Shown here: positions 24,570 to 34,700 of the stretch, piece after piece
Layout: each line of letters opens with the position of its first letter
How positions within the stretch are numbered: position 1 is the first letter of the stretch
NCBI GenBank assembly: GCA_025928545.1
Contig: JAICJH010000002.1
Span: 62,001-126,000, forward strand
Direction of reading: 5' to 3'
DNA: 64,000 bases
Origin: Bryobacteraceae bacterium
Lineage (GTDB): Bacteria; Acidobacteriota; Terriglobia; Bryobacterales; Bryobacteraceae
The notes under the pieces: model-generated
Databases searched by the model: none
The model's input: only the letters and a program-made list of their open reading frames with translations
What the model was told of the DNA's origin: nothing
Made by a program: the position numbers and the translations under genes

Positions 24570-26054
24570 ATGAAACGATTTGCAAATTACACGCGCGAGA
24601 ACCTCTGGACGCGGCTCGGCAGGCGATTACTTCCGATCGCGCTGATGGCCGCGCCGATGGCGCTCCACGCTCAAACGGTGACACTCTTCGGCGCTCTCTC
24701 CAATTTCGACGTCCTCAACGATACTGGTCAGGATGCGCACGGCTTTGAAATCGAAGTCGACGGCGTCACTCCGGCACAGATCGCGTACACCTTCAACGCC
24801 ACACGCTATGGCTCGTCTAAGACGGTGGCGATCCCCGGCGGTGCTCTCGTCCGTTGGCAGAGCCCTTACGATTCCGCGACTCAGTCATTCACGACAACCA
24901 CCGTTGTGCCTCCTTCGTTTACTCCTACCTTCGGACACTCCTGTGTTCTGACGCAGGTAGTTGGGTGCGATCATTATGGCCTCGGGCTCGTTTACTATTC
25001 CACTCCTCCCACCGCGACTGCCTATTACTGGCTGGTGGCGGACCCTGCCAATCCCGGCCAGCTGATGCGCTATTCGGGTCCCAAAGTGCAGGTTCCGCAG
25101 CCGACAGTTACTATCGTTCCGCCGGCGCAGATTGGAAATCCGCCTCAGGTGGTATTCCAGATCCAGGTCGAGCCGCCGCCGCCACCCCCGATCCCGGAGC
25201 CGGTTCCCCAGATGGGCGACGCAAAATGGGTTCGCGTGTATAAGACCGAGCTGCAGCGTGAAGTCGGGCTCGATGAACTCATCGCGGAAAATCCGGCGGT
25301 GCCTCAGAACGATGCTCAGCTGGAAACATCCTGGAAGCTCCTGCAATACAACCCCAATACACACGGGAACAGCGGCGTGCTCAGAAACTCGGGCGGTCTG
25401 AACAGCGGTTCGCGTTCGGTTCTCCGGCGATATGAATTCTTCAAGTACACCGGCAAGTATGATCCGATCGACCATACCGCGCTCTGTATCGATCCCACCT
25501 GCGCCACGGCCGATCCGTCGGAAGTAGGCGACTTCATTGGCGATCAGAACGCCGCCGCGAACGTCGGGGTTCCTTCTATCACCGTTTCAAAGGTTGGCAA
25601 CGGCAATGTGAACGGCACCGGCGCCAAAATCAGTTGTGGCAGCACGTGCAGCGCATTAACGGCAGCTGGAGCGGTAGTGACATTGACCGCGACGCCTCCT
25701 TCCAACGGCGTGTTCACCGGGTGGTCGGGCGCGTGCACCAACCTGGATGCCACCTGTAATGTATTCGTCAACGATCAGGTTGCCGTCACGGCCAACTTTG
25801 CCACAGTCTTCAATTTGTCGGTGGGGCGCAGCGGTTCCGGCACCGTAACCGAGACACCGTCGGGTACGGATCGTGCTCTGAACTGCGGCAGCACTTGCTC
25901 GGCGAAGTTTATCCAGGGTACGGCTGTCACACTGACTGCCACCCCAGCGCCTGGCCTGAGCTTCGTCAGTTGGACCAACGGCTGTATCAGCTCCGTTCCC
26001 ACCTGTACGGTTGTGATCGGAAAGGATACTTCCGCCCAGGCGAACTTCAAATAG
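24570..26054 (+). CDS. exported protein with two C-terminal bacterial repeats
   Basis: 494 residues from an ATG with AAAGGA nine bases upstream. Signal peptide (LLPIALMAAPMALHAQ). The N-terminal half (to about 195) is beta-rich and includes a Pro-rich run (VEPPPPPPIPEPVPQ). The C-terminus has two ~75-residue copies of the InlB/Flg_new-type bacterial repeat, recognisable by KISCGSTCSAL.TLTATP..FTGWSGAC and ALNCGSTCSAKF.TLTATP..FVSWTNGC, each with four Cys likely in disulfides. Surface or extracellular protein, function unknown. TTGACA-like boxes lie at 24445 and 24456. It ends just before a strong terminator. Confidence 0.78.
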   Translation: MKRFANYTRENLWTRLGRRLLPIALMAAPMALHAQTVTLFGALSNFDVLNDTGQDAHGFEIEVDGVTPAQIAYTFNATRYGSSKTVAIPGGALVRWQSPYDSATQSFTTTTVVPPSFTPTFGHSCVLTQVVGCDHYGLGLVYYSTPPTATAYYWLVADPANPGQLMRYSGPKVQVPQPTVTIVPPAQIGNPPQVVFQIQVEPPPPPPIPEPVPQMGDAKWVRVYKTELQREVGLDELIAENPAVPQNDAQLETSWKLLQYNPNTHGNSGVLRNSGGLNSGSRSVLRRYEFFKYTGKYDPIDHTALCIDPTCATADPSEVGDFIGDQNAAANVGVPSITVSKVGNGNVNGTGAKISCGSTCSALTAAGAVVTLTATPPSNGVFTGWSGACTNLDATCNVFVNDQVAVTANFATVFNLSVGRSGSGTVTETPSGTDRALNCGSTCSAKFIQGTAVTLTATPAPGLSFVSWTNGCISSVPTCTVVIGKDTSAQANFK

Positions 26055-26060
26055 CAGTAA

Positions 26061-26093
26061 AAAGGGCGGAAGCGATGGCCGCTTCCGCCCTTT
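26061..26093. terminator. strong bidirectional rho-independent terminator
   Basis: A perfect 14-bp inverted repeat (AAAGGGCGGAAGCG and its complement, 5-base loop) sits between the convergent surface-protein and P-type ATPase genes. The arms end in A and T runs on both sides, so it can stop transcription in either direction. Confidence 0.88.
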
Positions 26094-26098
26094 GTAAC

Positions 26099-28768
26099 TC
26101 AGGCCGCACGATCGCGCAGGAATTGTTTTTCCAGCTCCACCGCCGCAAAGACGATCAGGCTGAAGGCAACCGACACGGCGAGTTCGGACAACCGCAGCGC
26201 ACGAGTCTTAAACACCTCCCTCAAAAACGGCACATAAAGTAATCCGAGTTGGAGCAAGACGGTCAGGCATACCGCGCCCAACAGCGGCTTGTTCGACAGC
26301 AGCCCGATCTGAAATATCGATCTGCGTTCCGATCGAACCGCCATGACATTCGCCATCTGCGACAAAGTGAGCGTCGTCAGCAGAATCGTCTGCCAATTCG
26401 GATTGCCCGCCCGCCAATACCAATACCCGGCGGCGAGGCAAAGCACGCTCATCATCAGCCCGACCCACAGCACCTGACGCCCCAGGCCGCGCGCAAATAT
26501 ACTTTCGGCCGTTGGGTAAGGGGGCCTCCGCATTGTGTCGATTTCCGCCGGTTCCACGGCCAGAGCCAAAGCCGGCAGGCCATCGGTGACCAGATTCATC
26601 CAAAGGATCTGAAGCGGCAGCAGCGGCAGCGGCATTCCCAGCAGCGGGGCGGCCAGCATGACCCAGATCTCCGCTGAGTTTGTCGCCAGAATATAGCGGA
26701 TGAACTTCCGGGCATTGTCATAAACAACTCTGCCTTCTTCTACGGCTGCAACGATACTCGCGAAATTGTCATCCAGCAGGATCATGTCCGCCGCGGCTCT
26801 GGCCACGTCGGTGCCGGCGATTCCCATGGCAACGCCGATATTCGCTTTCCGCAGCGCCGGTGCGTCATTCACCCCGTCGCCCGTCATCGCGACCACATGG
26901 CCGCGCCCCTGCAGCGCCTGCACGATCTTCAGCTTGTGCTCCGGTGAAACTCTTGCGTACACGGCCGCCGCTTCCGATGTGTGTTCCAGCTCCGACGCGG
27001 TCTGCCGATCCAGATCTTTGCCTGTGACGGCCGCCCCGTTGTCTCCAATCCCGATCTGGCGGGCAATACAGGCGGCGGTAAGCGGATGATCTCCGGTGAT
27101 CATGACCGGCCGGATTCCCGCCGATCTGCACTTCTCCACAGCGGACAATGCGGCGGCGCGCGGTGGATCGGTAATGCCGATCATGCCCACGAAGGTGAGT
27201 TCGCGTTCCTGATCATGCCACGCCTCCTGGGGGTCCGCGTCCCAGGATCGAAAGGCTACGCCGAGGACTCTCGCACCTTCACTGGCAAGCCTTTCGTGCG
27301 CAATCCTCAGCTGCTCTCGCCACACATTGACATTATTGATGGGCTCTGCCCGTCCCTCAATCCAGACAGTCGAGGATATTTCCAGCAGACTGTCGACCGC
27401 TCCTTTGGTGAAGGCGAACAAATGCCCCGGCCGAAGTCGGCGTTCAAACGGAAGCAGAACTGACGCGGTCGCGACGCGATGGACAGTGGTCATTCGCTTT
27501 CGTTCCGACGTGAACGGCACTTCAGCGATACGTGGGAAAGCCATCTCCAGATCGGCCTTCATCAGACCGAAGCGTTCGGCGGCCACGATCAGGGCGGTTT
27601 CGGTAGGGTCTCCCTTGAGACTTCCCGCGACTTCCACCGAGTCGTTACACAGAGCGGCGCCCGCCAGCAGGAAAGAGAATTCCGGTTTCTCGCCGGCAAC
27701 CGGCAGGGAGTCACCCGGCATAGTGAAACGATGTCCCGCGGTTTGCAGGGTGGTGACGGTCATTCGGTTTTCAGTCAGCGTGCCGGTTTTGTCGCTGCAA
27801 ATGACTGTGACCGATCCGAGGGTCTCCACAGCCTGAAGCCGCCGCACAAGGACACGTCGCGACAGCATACGCTGCGCGCCCAGGGTGAGCGCGATCGTCA
27901 CCACGGCCGGCAAGCCTTCGGGCACCGCGGCCACCCCGATACTCACCGCCGTCAGAAAAAGGAGGTGCAACTCCTCGCCGCGAATCAAGCCGATGGCAAA
28001 GATCACGCCGACCAGCAGCAACGCCACGGTAGCCAGGCGTTTTCCCAGATGATGGAGCCTGCGCTGGAGGGGGGTCGGCTCATGATCCACATCCCGCATC
28101 ATGCCGGCAATTCGGCCAAGCTCCGTGCGCATCCCCGTCCCGATTACGATTGCAAGGCCGCGTCCGGCGGTTATCAGGGTTCCGGCGTAAACCATATTGC
28201 GCCGGTCACCCAGTGGAATATCCGCATCCGGAATCGCATCGGTGATTTTTTGGATAGTTTCGGATTCGCCGGTGAGCGCGGATTCAAGCGTCCGGAGGTC
28301 GGCGCTCTCCATGACGCGGCAGTCGGCGGCGACCGAGTTTCCCGCTTCGAGAAGAACAATATCGCCGGGAACCAGCAGCGCCGGCTCCGTCTCAACGACT
28401 CGTCCATCCCGCCGGACCTTCGCGGACGGCGCAGCCAACTTCTTCAATGCTGCAATCGCCCTTTCCGCGCGATACTCCTGGCTGAAGCTCAGAACTGTAT
28501 TCAGGATGACGATGGCGGCAATTGCGGCGGCGTCTTTGAAGTCGCGAAGAATCGCCGAAACAATTGCGGCGACGATCAGGATGACCGTCATGAGGCCGAT
28601 GAGTTGTTCCCAAAGGATGCGCCACGGGCTTCTGATCTGGCTGGCCGATATCTCGTTGCGGCCGTGCTCTATGAGCCGCCGGGTCGCCTCGGCATCGCTC
28701 AGCCCCGTCCCGAAATCTGTCGCGACTTCCCGCAGCACCGCGTGCTGAGTCATTTGATGCCAGATCAT
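26099..28768 (-). CDS. P-type Ca2+-transporting ATPase (type IIA-like)
   Basis: 889 residues from ATG 28768, 14 bases after the permease stop; the frame upstream is inside that gene. Motifs: TGES 167-170, PEGL 283-286, phosphorylation site DKTGT (D326), [11 protein letters not shown] hinge. Ca2+-site residues of SERCA are present: Glu in PEGL, Asn and Glu in TNSAEIW, Asn and Asp in MNLVTDG. That supports a Ca2+ (or Mn2+) pump over the Mg2+/H+ types. Ten membrane segments. Part of an operon with UspA and an AI-2E permease, which suggests stress-linked ion control (inference). Confidence 0.92.
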   Translation of the reverse strand: MIWHQMTQHAVLREVATDFGTGLSDAEATRRLIEHGRNEISASQIRSPWRILWEQLIGLMTVILIVAAIVSAILRDFKDAAAIAAIVILNTVLSFSQEYRAERAIAALKKLAAPSAKVRRDGRVVETEPALLVPGDIVLLEAGNSVAADCRVMESADLRTLESALTGESETIQKITDAIPDADIPLGDRRNMVYAGTLITAGRGLAIVIGTGMRTELGRIAGMMRDVDHEPTPLQRRLHHLGKRLATVALLLVGVIFAIGLIRGEELHLLFLTAVSIGVAAVPEGLPAVVTIALTLGAQRMLSRRVLVRRLQAVETLGSVTVICSDKTGTLTENRMTVTTLQTAGHRFTMPGDSLPVAGEKPEFSFLLAGAALCNDSVEVAGSLKGDPTETALIVAAERFGLMKADLEMAFPRIAEVPFTSERKRMTTVHRVATASVLLPFERRLRPGHLFAFTKGAVDSLLEISSTVWIEGRAEPINNVNVWREQLRIAHERLASEGARVLGVAFRSWDADPQEAWHDQERELTFVGMIGITDPPRAAALSAVEKCRSAGIRPVMITGDHPLTAACIARQIGIGDNGAAVTGKDLDRQTASELEHTSEAAAVYARVSPEHKLKIVQALQGRGHVVAMTGDGVNDAPALRKANIGVAMGIAGTDVARAAADMILLDDNFASIVAAVEEGRVVYDNARKFIRYILATNSAEIWVMLAAPLLGMPLPLLPLQILWMNLVTDGLPALALAVEPAEIDTMRRPPYPTAESIFARGLGRQVLWVGLMMSVLCLAAGYWYWRAGNPNWQTILLTTLTLSQMANVMAVRSERRSIFQIGLLSNKPLLGAVCLTVLLQLGLLYVPFLREVFKTRALRLSELAVSVAFSLIVFAAVELEKQFLRDRAA

Positions 28769-28782
28769 GGCGTCACAGGTAC

Positions 28783-29823
28783 CTATTGGGTCCGGAGTCT
28801 CCAGATATCGAGCAACGCCATCGTCGTGGCAAGAATCAGAGGCCCCAGCACGACTCCGGCAAGTCCAAAAGCGATCAGCCCGCCAAATATCGCGACCAGA
28901 ATTCCCAGCGTGTGAATCCGCATCTCGCCTGCCACCAGAATCGGGTAGAGCAGGTTGTCGATCAGACTCACCACCAGCGCTCCCCATAACGCCAGGATCA
29001 ACGCTTTTATCCAGCTGCCGTGCAGAAAGAGATAAATCGCGGCCGGTCCCCATACCAGTGAAGTGCCCACTATCGGGAGCATCGCCAGCAAAACCATCAT
29101 GGCGCCGAAGAAGGTGGGGGCTGGCAATCCGAGTATCCAGAACATGAGTCCTCCGAGCACGCCCTGGACGATCTTCACGATCAGATTGCCGTACAAGGTC
29201 GCATGAATGGTCTGGGCGACACGACGGAACAGGACAGTTGTTTCCGGTGCCGAGAGCGGTATCAGAGCACTGAGGGATTGCAGCAACTGATTCCGGTCGC
29301 GGAAGAAATAGAAGAGCGTCACCAGCATAATGACGAACTGAGTGATGAATTGCGCGGAGCCGCTCAGCGCATTGGGTACCTGGCCCGCCACAATCCCGGC
29401 GAGGCGGCTCAGTTGCTCACCCGGATCAAATCTCGGCTCCAGCCATGCGAGTGCTCGTTCCGCCACCGGATATTGCGACGCAGCATTGTATAGCGCTTCG
29501 CGATTCAGGCTTCTGCCGATCGTGACCAGACGATCCCCGGCCTCGTCGAAGATCTTTTGAAACAGAAAAGTTCCCGGCGCCAGCAGGATCACGGTGATCG
29601 CAGTCACCGCCAGCAGAGCTGCCGCATCTGGTTTTAGCAGGCGCCCAAGCCGGCGATGCAGCGGCTGGCCGATGACAGCCAAAGCCAGAGCCCACGTGAT
29701 CGCCGTCAGGAAAGGCCGGGCCAGCAGCCAGCAGAGATACAGCCCAATACAGGTGATCAGCAGAAGCACTGCGTGTCCGAGGTTCTCCCGCGAATACCCG
29801 GCGGCTTCGACTCGCGGTGTCAT
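28783..29823 (-). CDS. AI-2E family transporter / permease
   Basis: 346 residues. The start overlaps the UspA stop (ATGA). About seven to eight membrane segments in the AI-2E pattern, with the conserved [14 protein letters not shown] loop ([12 protein letters not shown]), the [17 protein letters not shown] segment and C-terminal [20 protein letters not shown] plus [12 protein letters not shown]. Members include TqsA and Na+(Li+)/H+ antiporters; the substrate here is unknown. Translationally coupled to the tandem UspA gene and closely followed by the P-type ATPase. Confidence 0.9.
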   Translation of the reverse strand: MTPRVEAAGYSRENLGHAVLLLITCIGLYLCWLLARPFLTAITWALALAVIGQPLHRRLGRLLKPDAAALLAVTAITVILLAPGTFLFQKIFDEAGDRLVTIGRSLNREALYNAASQYPVAERALAWLEPRFDPGEQLSRLAGIVAGQVPNALSGSAQFITQFVIMLVTLFYFFRDRNQLLQSLSALIPLSAPETTVLFRRVAQTIHATLYGNLIVKIVQGVLGGLMFWILGLPAPTFFGAMMVLLAMLPIVGTSLVWGPAAIYLFLHGSWIKALILALWGALVVSLIDNLLYPILVAGEMRIHTLGILVAIFGGLIAFGLAGVVLGPLILATTMALLDIWRLRTQ

Positions 29824-30674
29824 ACGCTGAGAACAGGGCACGGTGAACGGCGAATCAACTCATGCGCATTGGTCCGCAGCCGGCCCAGCGTTCCCCGAAT
29901 CACGCCTCTTCCGATGATGAGGAGGTCGGCGCCATGCGCTGACACGGCCTCCACAATGCCCTTGATCATGTCCGGATTCTGCACGATTTCCAGTGGCAGG
30001 TCGATACCCGCATTCCGGCAATGAGCCGGGAAGCGTTCTCGCGCTTCATCCAGCAGGAAAGTGTGAGCGCGCTCGGCTGGCCCGGAGCGGAATCGCGGCT
30101 CAATGCCGGGCACGGAATGCACTACATGCAAAGGGACGCTGAAGCGGGTACTGAATTCGCAGGCCACTCGCAGAAGCGTCGGCGCGTGGTCGTCCATGTC
30201 GACAGCGCAGACGATGGATTTCCAGACACCCGCGTGCATTGGGAGCGCCTCCGTGTGGGCTTCGGTCCATACCGGGCAGGGAGCATCGTGCAGCACCGCG
30301 GACGTCACCGAGCCGAGAAGCAATTGACGAAAGCGTGTATGCCCGCGTGTCGGCATCATGATTAAAGGCGCTTCCATCTTCGACGCCCGTTCCACAATGC
30401 AATCGGCGGTCGCGCCCGGCAATACGTCGCGACGCCACTGCGGAACTTCCACTCCCGGCGTTGCAAACTCTTCCAGCCTTTCCCTCAATCGCGCGCAAAT
30501 CGCGGGCAACTCGGCGGAAAAGGTTCCCATGGCATCCGGATACCCGATATCCACAGCGTGCATCAACGTCACCGGTATTCCCAATTGCGTCGCCATGGAT
30601 GCGACCGCTGGCCATGCATCGTTGCAACGCGGGGAGAAATCGACTGGAAACAGAATATTTTTCGGCAGGGCCAT
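29820..30674 (-). CDS. tandem universal stress protein
   Basis: 284 residues from an ATG with GGAGGAG upstream. Two UspA domains: residues ~1-140 (KNILFPVDFS to HDAPCPVW) and ~150-284 (SIVCAVDMDD to [10 protein letters not shown]). The ATP-binding G-x2-G-x9-G-(S/T) loop is recognisable in domain 1 (TRGHTRFRQLLLGSVT) and altered in domain 2 (GRGVIRGTLGRLRTN). First gene of a three-gene operon with the AI-2E permease and Ca2+-type ATPase. Confidence 0.93.
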   Translation of the reverse strand: MALPKNILFPVDFSPRCNDAWPAVASMATQLGIPVTLMHAVDIGYPDAMGTFSAELPAICARLRERLEEFATPGVEVPQWRRDVLPGATADCIVERASKMEAPLIMMPTRGHTRFRQLLLGSVTSAVLHDAPCPVWTEAHTEALPMHAGVWKSIVCAVDMDDHAPTLLRVACEFSTRFSVPLHVVHSVPGIEPRFRSGPAERAHTFLLDEARERFPAHCRNAGIDLPLEIVQNPDMIKGIVEAVSAHGADLLIIGRGVIRGTLGRLRTNAHELIRRSPCPVLSV

Positions 30675-30783
30675 GGGGCTCCTCCGTGAGCAACTGGTGC
30701 ATTTGCCCGGCCAACACCGTCTGCGCACGCATGTTTATGAGGTCGCGCCCGCAAGCCGGGCAGGTCAGGTTGCGGAGTGCTCG

Positions 30784-30813
30784 CCGCGGTTGCGTCTTTG
30801 CGCGCAACCGCGG
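30784..30813. repeat. strong hairpin downstream of the PQQ dehydrogenase
   Basis: Perfect 11-bp inverted repeat (CCGCGGTTGCG and complement, 8-base loop) in the 196-base gap between the PQQ-dehydrogenase stop (30871) and the UspA start (30674). No T run follows on the minus strand, so it could be a transcript-end stabiliser, a rho-linked end or a processing site. Confidence 0.55.
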
Positions 30814-30870
30814 GTCAAAATGCGCAGGAAATAAGCCTGGCGAGGTCCTTCGGCGAGGGCACTGCTGCTT

Positions 30871-32634
30871 CTAATTCAGTTCGAACATGCTCAACCCGGC
30901 CGTACCGGTGGCCAGCACATGCTGCTTGCCATCCAGCAGGAAAGTTTCCGGCGGGCTGGAAAGCGCGCCAATCTCCGAATGCCAGAGCGGCCGTCCATCT
31001 GTGGCCTGAATCGCTTCGATGCCGCCGCCGTTAGACAGAAAGATTACGCCCCCGGCTGTCGATGTCAGGCCGACGCTTCCATTCGTCAGTTCGTGCCGCC
31101 ATACGACTTTGCCGGTCTTGTAATCAATCGCGTCGAGGAACGTCCCATACGAAGCTCCCCCGCCGCCGCCCGTGCCGCCAAGGCCCATGGAGCCCCGCGG
31201 GTCCGGTTCCAGCAGATAACTGATCCGCAGCGAATTCTGTTCATGCACGTAGAACAATCCCGTATCCGGCGAGAATGTCGGCGGCGGATAATTCAAGACA
31301 TCGCTGTTCACCAGAGACCCGGCGATCGTGGCATCTTTATTCGGATTACGCTGTACTTCCCCACGCGCATTCAGATGCAGCGGAGAGTCCGGAGCGACGG
31401 CCGAAGCGTAATTGTTCACCAGTCCCAGCTTGCTGGTCACCAGGTGCTCGCCCGTCGTCCGATCCAGAACGTAGAAGTAGCCATTACGCGTTGCCATCAT
31501 CACCAGCTTGCGCATCCGGCCGTTAAACATCGCATCGGCAAGGATAGGCGTCTGGGTGGAATCCCAGTCGTGCGTATCGTGCGGCGAAGTTGAAAAATAC
31601 CAGACAATCTTGCCGGTGTCGACGTTCACCGCCAGCAGGCACGACGTGTAGAGGTTGTCGCCATCTCCGCGCCCCTGGGTGTAAGCGGGAGTCGGGTTGC
31701 CGGTGCCAAACAAATAAAGGTGCGTATCGGGATCATAAGAGCCGGGAATCCACGAAGTACCGCCGCCATGCCGCGCGGCGTCCAGGCTGGCCCAGGTATC
31801 CAGCCCAGGGTCGCCCATCTTTTGCGCCGTGGAGTAAAGCTTCCACTGTTCGCTGCCGGTCTCGGGATCGAGCGCCTGGAGGAACGCGGGCTCGTCCGTA
31901 TCGTTTCCAGTACCGACGATAACGTGGTTGCCGATCACCATGGGCGCGTTCGAAGAGAAGTACTGCTGGTCGAACGGTGCGATTTCCTTCTTCCATACTT
32001 CTTTGCCGTTCCGCGCGTCCAGGCACACGATCCAGTCGTCGTGCAATTCGAAAAAGATGTAGTTGTGCCACATGCTGGGTCCCCGCGTCCCGGTGGTTGT
32101 GCCGCCGCGGTACTTCCAGTAGTAATGCCAGATCACAGCGCCGTCGCGGGCGTCAATGGCATAGACATCGTTCTGTGACGCGCCGTAGAGAACACCGTCC
32201 ACATAAAGAATGCCGCCCCCGAATCGCGTGGGACCGCAGGTGTTCACGCTGCCATCGCCTAAACCTCCCACGACAATCGTGCCGCCGGCAGTTGCACCGC
32301 CCCCACCCCGGCCACCGCGCCCACCGCCGCCGCCCGCATCCGCCGCGGGCGCACCCCCGGCCGGACCAGTTCCGTTCGGACCGCAGCCAGTCGTAATGCT
32401 GTTGTTGATCCACCGCAGACTCAGGTTCTTAACAGTCTGCGTATTAACCTGTTTCAGCGCGCTGTAGCGCCTGCCGGTCATGTCGCCGGAATAGCTGGTC
32501 CACTGATCGGATAAAGGCTTCAGAATATCCGCCGGGTCGAGTCCGCCCGTCTGTGCCCTGAGGGGATTCGGGGTAACCAGAAGAACGGGCACTGCCAATA
32601 TGGCTGTGGCAAAAAAGAGTTTGTTCATTTTCAT
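30871..32634 (-). CDS. PQQ-dependent alcohol dehydrogenase-type quinoprotein
   Basis: 587 residues, signal peptide (LFFATAILAVPVLLV...LRAQ). Eight-bladed propeller with repeated W-type docking motifs (GAVIWHYYW, GKEVWKKEI, GSEQWKLYS, GKIVWYFST). Catalytic-type residues: Asn in GTGNPTPAY and Asp in PHDTHDWDSTQ. SD GAGGAG nine bases before the ATG. An unusual glycine/arginine-rich insertion (around residues 90-125) interrupts the first blades. It lies 17 bases after the cytochrome c gene, its likely electron acceptor. Periplasmic oxidation of an alcohol or sugar; substrate unknown. Gene order matches acidobacterial quinoprotein clusters. Confidence 0.87.
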   Translation of the reverse strand: MKMNKLFFATAILAVPVLLVTPNPLRAQTGGLDPADILKPLSDQWTSYSGDMTGRRYSALKQVNTQTVKNLSLRWINNSITTGCGPNGTGPAGGAPAADAGGGGGRGGRGGGGATAGGTIVVGGLGDGSVNTCGPTRFGGGILYVDGVLYGASQNDVYAIDARDGAVIWHYYWKYRGGTTTGTRGPSMWHNYIFFELHDDWIVCLDARNGKEVWKKEIAPFDQQYFSSNAPMVIGNHVIVGTGNDTDEPAFLQALDPETGSEQWKLYSTAQKMGDPGLDTWASLDAARHGGGTSWIPGSYDPDTHLYLFGTGNPTPAYTQGRGDGDNLYTSCLLAVNVDTGKIVWYFSTSPHDTHDWDSTQTPILADAMFNGRMRKLVMMATRNGYFYVLDRTTGEHLVTSKLGLVNNYASAVAPDSPLHLNARGEVQRNPNKDATIAGSLVNSDVLNYPPPTFSPDTGLFYVHEQNSLRISYLLEPDPRGSMGLGGTGGGGGASYGTFLDAIDYKTGKVVWRHELTNGSVGLTSTAGGVIFLSNGGGIEAIQATDGRPLWHSEIGALSSPPETFLLDGKQHVLATGTAGLSMFELN

Positions 32635-32651
32635 CTCTCGTCGCTCCTCTA

Positions 32652-33572
32652 TTACTTGATCGTCGCCAGATAGGCGGTGATGTCGTGCATATTCTTGTTA
32701 TCGGGATCGTCCATCACGAGGAGCATCTTCTTGTGCGCCTCCTGCGGGTCCTTCACGTCCACCTTCGGAACGCCGTTATCCCGGGCGATTGATTTCCGGG
32801 TGCCATCCGGAAGCATCAGAACAACCAGGAAATCGTCTTTCCGCACCAGCCGGCCCTCCAGTTTCTGGCCGTTTGACAGCGTCACGGTGGCCTGCTGGCC
32901 TCCGCCCGCGCCACCGCGCCCACCACCGCCGCCGGCACTGCCGGAGACCCAGGTGTTCTGCAACGTCTTCGGGTCGTCGTACTTGGTCCCGATGCCTTTA
33001 AGGTCCCCGGTCACCGAATGACAACTGGCGCACATCTTGCCGAATGCCGCTTCGCCTGCCTTGGGGTCGCCGACGAGCACGTTATAGGTCAGGCCAACCG
33101 GATTTCGTCCGGGCGGGCTGCCCTGTGCGCCCATCTGGGCCTGAATGCTGTGGATATATTCGGTGATCGCCACGGTGTCCGTCATGGGCAGATTCACCGG
33201 AGGATTGTGTTTTGCCAGGCTCGCGGCAACCCGCTCACCCTGCTTATCGCTGAAAGTCTCCGTTGACCGAAGCAGGTTCGGTCCCTTCTTCTCGAGCACG
33301 CCGCGCAGATCGGCGGCATGGCACGAGGCGCAGTTGGCGTCGTAGAGCGCCTTGCCGCGCGCCAGTTCATCCTGCGAGGCCAGCGGACGCGTGTACTGCG
33401 GAAAACCGCTCGTGCGCTGACCCGCGGGCACCTGGCCGCGTCCTGCACCGCGTCCTGCGGCGCCGCTCGCCCCGGCCGCGCCTCGCGCTCCACCCCGGCC
33501 CTGCGCCGTAAGTGGTTGATTCACCAGCAACGCGCTACAGAGCGCACCTATACATACGATGTGTTTTTTCAT
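32652..33572 (-). CDS. dihaem c-type cytochrome with inserted beta domain
   Basis: 306 residues from ATG 33572. Signal peptide then a Gly/Ala/Arg-rich linker (GRGGARGAAGASG...). Two haem sites, both CASCH. The first cytochrome domain is complete. After the second CASCH a ~70-residue beta domain (ATVTLSNGQKLEGRLVRKDD...) is inserted before the terminal helix NKNMHDITAYLATIK, which carries the likely axial Met. Probably the electron acceptor of the adjoining PQQ dehydrogenase. First gene of the pair. Confidence 0.87.
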   Translation of the reverse strand: MKKHIVCIGALCSALLVNQPLTAQGRGGARGAAGASGAAGRGAGRGQVPAGQRTSGFPQYTRPLASQDELARGKALYDANCASCHAADLRGVLEKKGPNLLRSTETFSDKQGERVAASLAKHNPPVNLPMTDTVAITEYIHSIQAQMGAQGSPPGRNPVGLTYNVLVGDPKAGEAAFGKMCASCHSVTGDLKGIGTKYDDPKTLQNTWVSGSAGGGGGRGGAGGGQQATVTLSNGQKLEGRLVRKDDFLVVLMLPDGTRKSIARDNGVPKVDVKDPQEAHKKMLLVMDDPDNKNMHDITAYLATIK

Positions 33573-33653
33573 TGTGAGTACCTGCAAAACATGACCTGCC
33601 CAAACGGACCCAAGGGGGCTAGGTTAGTCCAAACCGCATGCCCTGTCAAGTCC

Positions 33654-33665
33654 GGTACGCGTACC
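33654..33665. promoter_or_regulatory. 12-bp perfect palindrome GGTACGCGTACC
   Basis: Lies in the 240-base divergent region between the cytochrome c and desaturase genes, 82 bases from the cytochrome start. A second imperfect arm, TTACGGTA, adjoins it. Candidate operator; no regulator is assigned. Confidence 0.4.
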
Positions 33666-33812
33666 TTACGGTAAATTCCGGACGCCGGTAATACCCCAAA
33701 GGTTAATACGTGCCGGCGCGACCTGAGATTACACAAGTCTTACAAAGCATAGGCCAAATCACTGCTAGCGTAAGAACGTACCACCACTTTTCAGTTGAAG
33801 GGAAATTGCCCG

Positions 33813-34667
33813 GTGATTCCACAGGAAGACGACATTTTTGCGCGGCAGGGCCTGAACTGGCCGACCGCAATCGCGCTCGGAGTTTTGCATGTCGGGGCGA
33901 TTGCCGCCTTATTTATGTTCAACTGGCGCTCCCTGGCGGTTGCCGCTGTCCTCTACTGGATGACCATCGGTCTCGGCATCAGCCTCGGCTATCACCGCCT
34001 GCATACCCATCGCTCTTTCGCGATTCCGCTGCCGCTCGAGTATCTCTTCGGCCTGTTCGGCGCCATGACCCTCGAAGGCGGACCCATTTTCTGGGTCGCG
34101 ACCCACCGCATCCATCACCAGAAATCCGATCAAAAGGGCGACCCGCATTCACCTCACGACGGCGCCTTCTGGTCACACATGGGCTGGATCATTTTTGGTG
34201 AAGCGAAGCACGATAACACCCGCCTCATGGGCAAATATGCCCCCGATCTGATGCGCCACAAATTCTACATCTGGCTGAACAACTGGCACTGGCTGCCCAC
34301 CGTCGTCCTGGCGGCCGTCCTTTACCTGGCCGGAGGCTTGCCGATGATGCTCTGGGGCGTCTGCCTCCGGATTGTTGTGGGCCTACACGCCACTTGGCTC
34401 GTCAATTCCGCAACCCACATGTGGGGCAGGCGCCGTTTCCAGACACGCGACGATTCCCGCAATAATTGGTGGGTTGCGCTCATGACTTTCGGTGAAGGAT
34501 GGCACAACAATCATCACGCCCATCCCACGTCCGCTCGCCATGGTCTCGCGTGGTACGAATTCGATCCATCCTGGCTCTCTTTGAAAGTGCTCCACGCCCT
34601 CGGCATCGCGAAAAATATTAAAGTAGCGAAGCTCGATGCCATTGTGACTGAACGCAAAGCCGCCTGA
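33813..34667 (+). CDS. delta-9-type fatty acid desaturase
   Basis: 284 residues from GTG 33813 with AAGGG ten bases before it; a TTG frame opens six codons earlier. The three iron-binding His boxes of membrane desaturases are present: GYHRLHTH, HRIHHQ and EGWHNNHHAHP. Hydrophobic segments bracket them. It introduces a cis double bond into acyl chains (acyl-CoA or lipid bound). The next gene, 33 bases on, is an intramembrane-sensing histidine kinase, suggesting membrane-state control of desaturation (inference). Confidence 0.93.
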   Translation: MIPQEDDIFARQGLNWPTAIALGVLHVGAIAALFMFNWRSLAVAAVLYWMTIGLGISLGYHRLHTHRSFAIPLPLEYLFGLFGAMTLEGGPIFWVATHRIHHQKSDQKGDPHSPHDGAFWSHMGWIIFGEAKHDNTRLMGKYAPDLMRHKFYIWLNNWHWLPTVVLAAVLYLAGGLPMMLWGVCLRIVVGLHATWLVNSATHMWGRRRFQTRDDSRNNWWVALMTFGEGWHNNHHAHPTSARHGLAWYEFDPSWLSLKVLHALGIAKNIKVAKLDAIVTERKAA

Positions 34668-34700
34668 CGGGCGCGATTTGGGCGGAGCTAAGCTGTTGGT

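Noticed and set aside
30555..30807. Possible zinc-ribbon start (LTCPACGRDL) upstream of UspA on the minus strand.
   Set aside because: TTG start inside a hairpin, then runs out of frame into the UspA gene; only the CPACG motif is suggestive.
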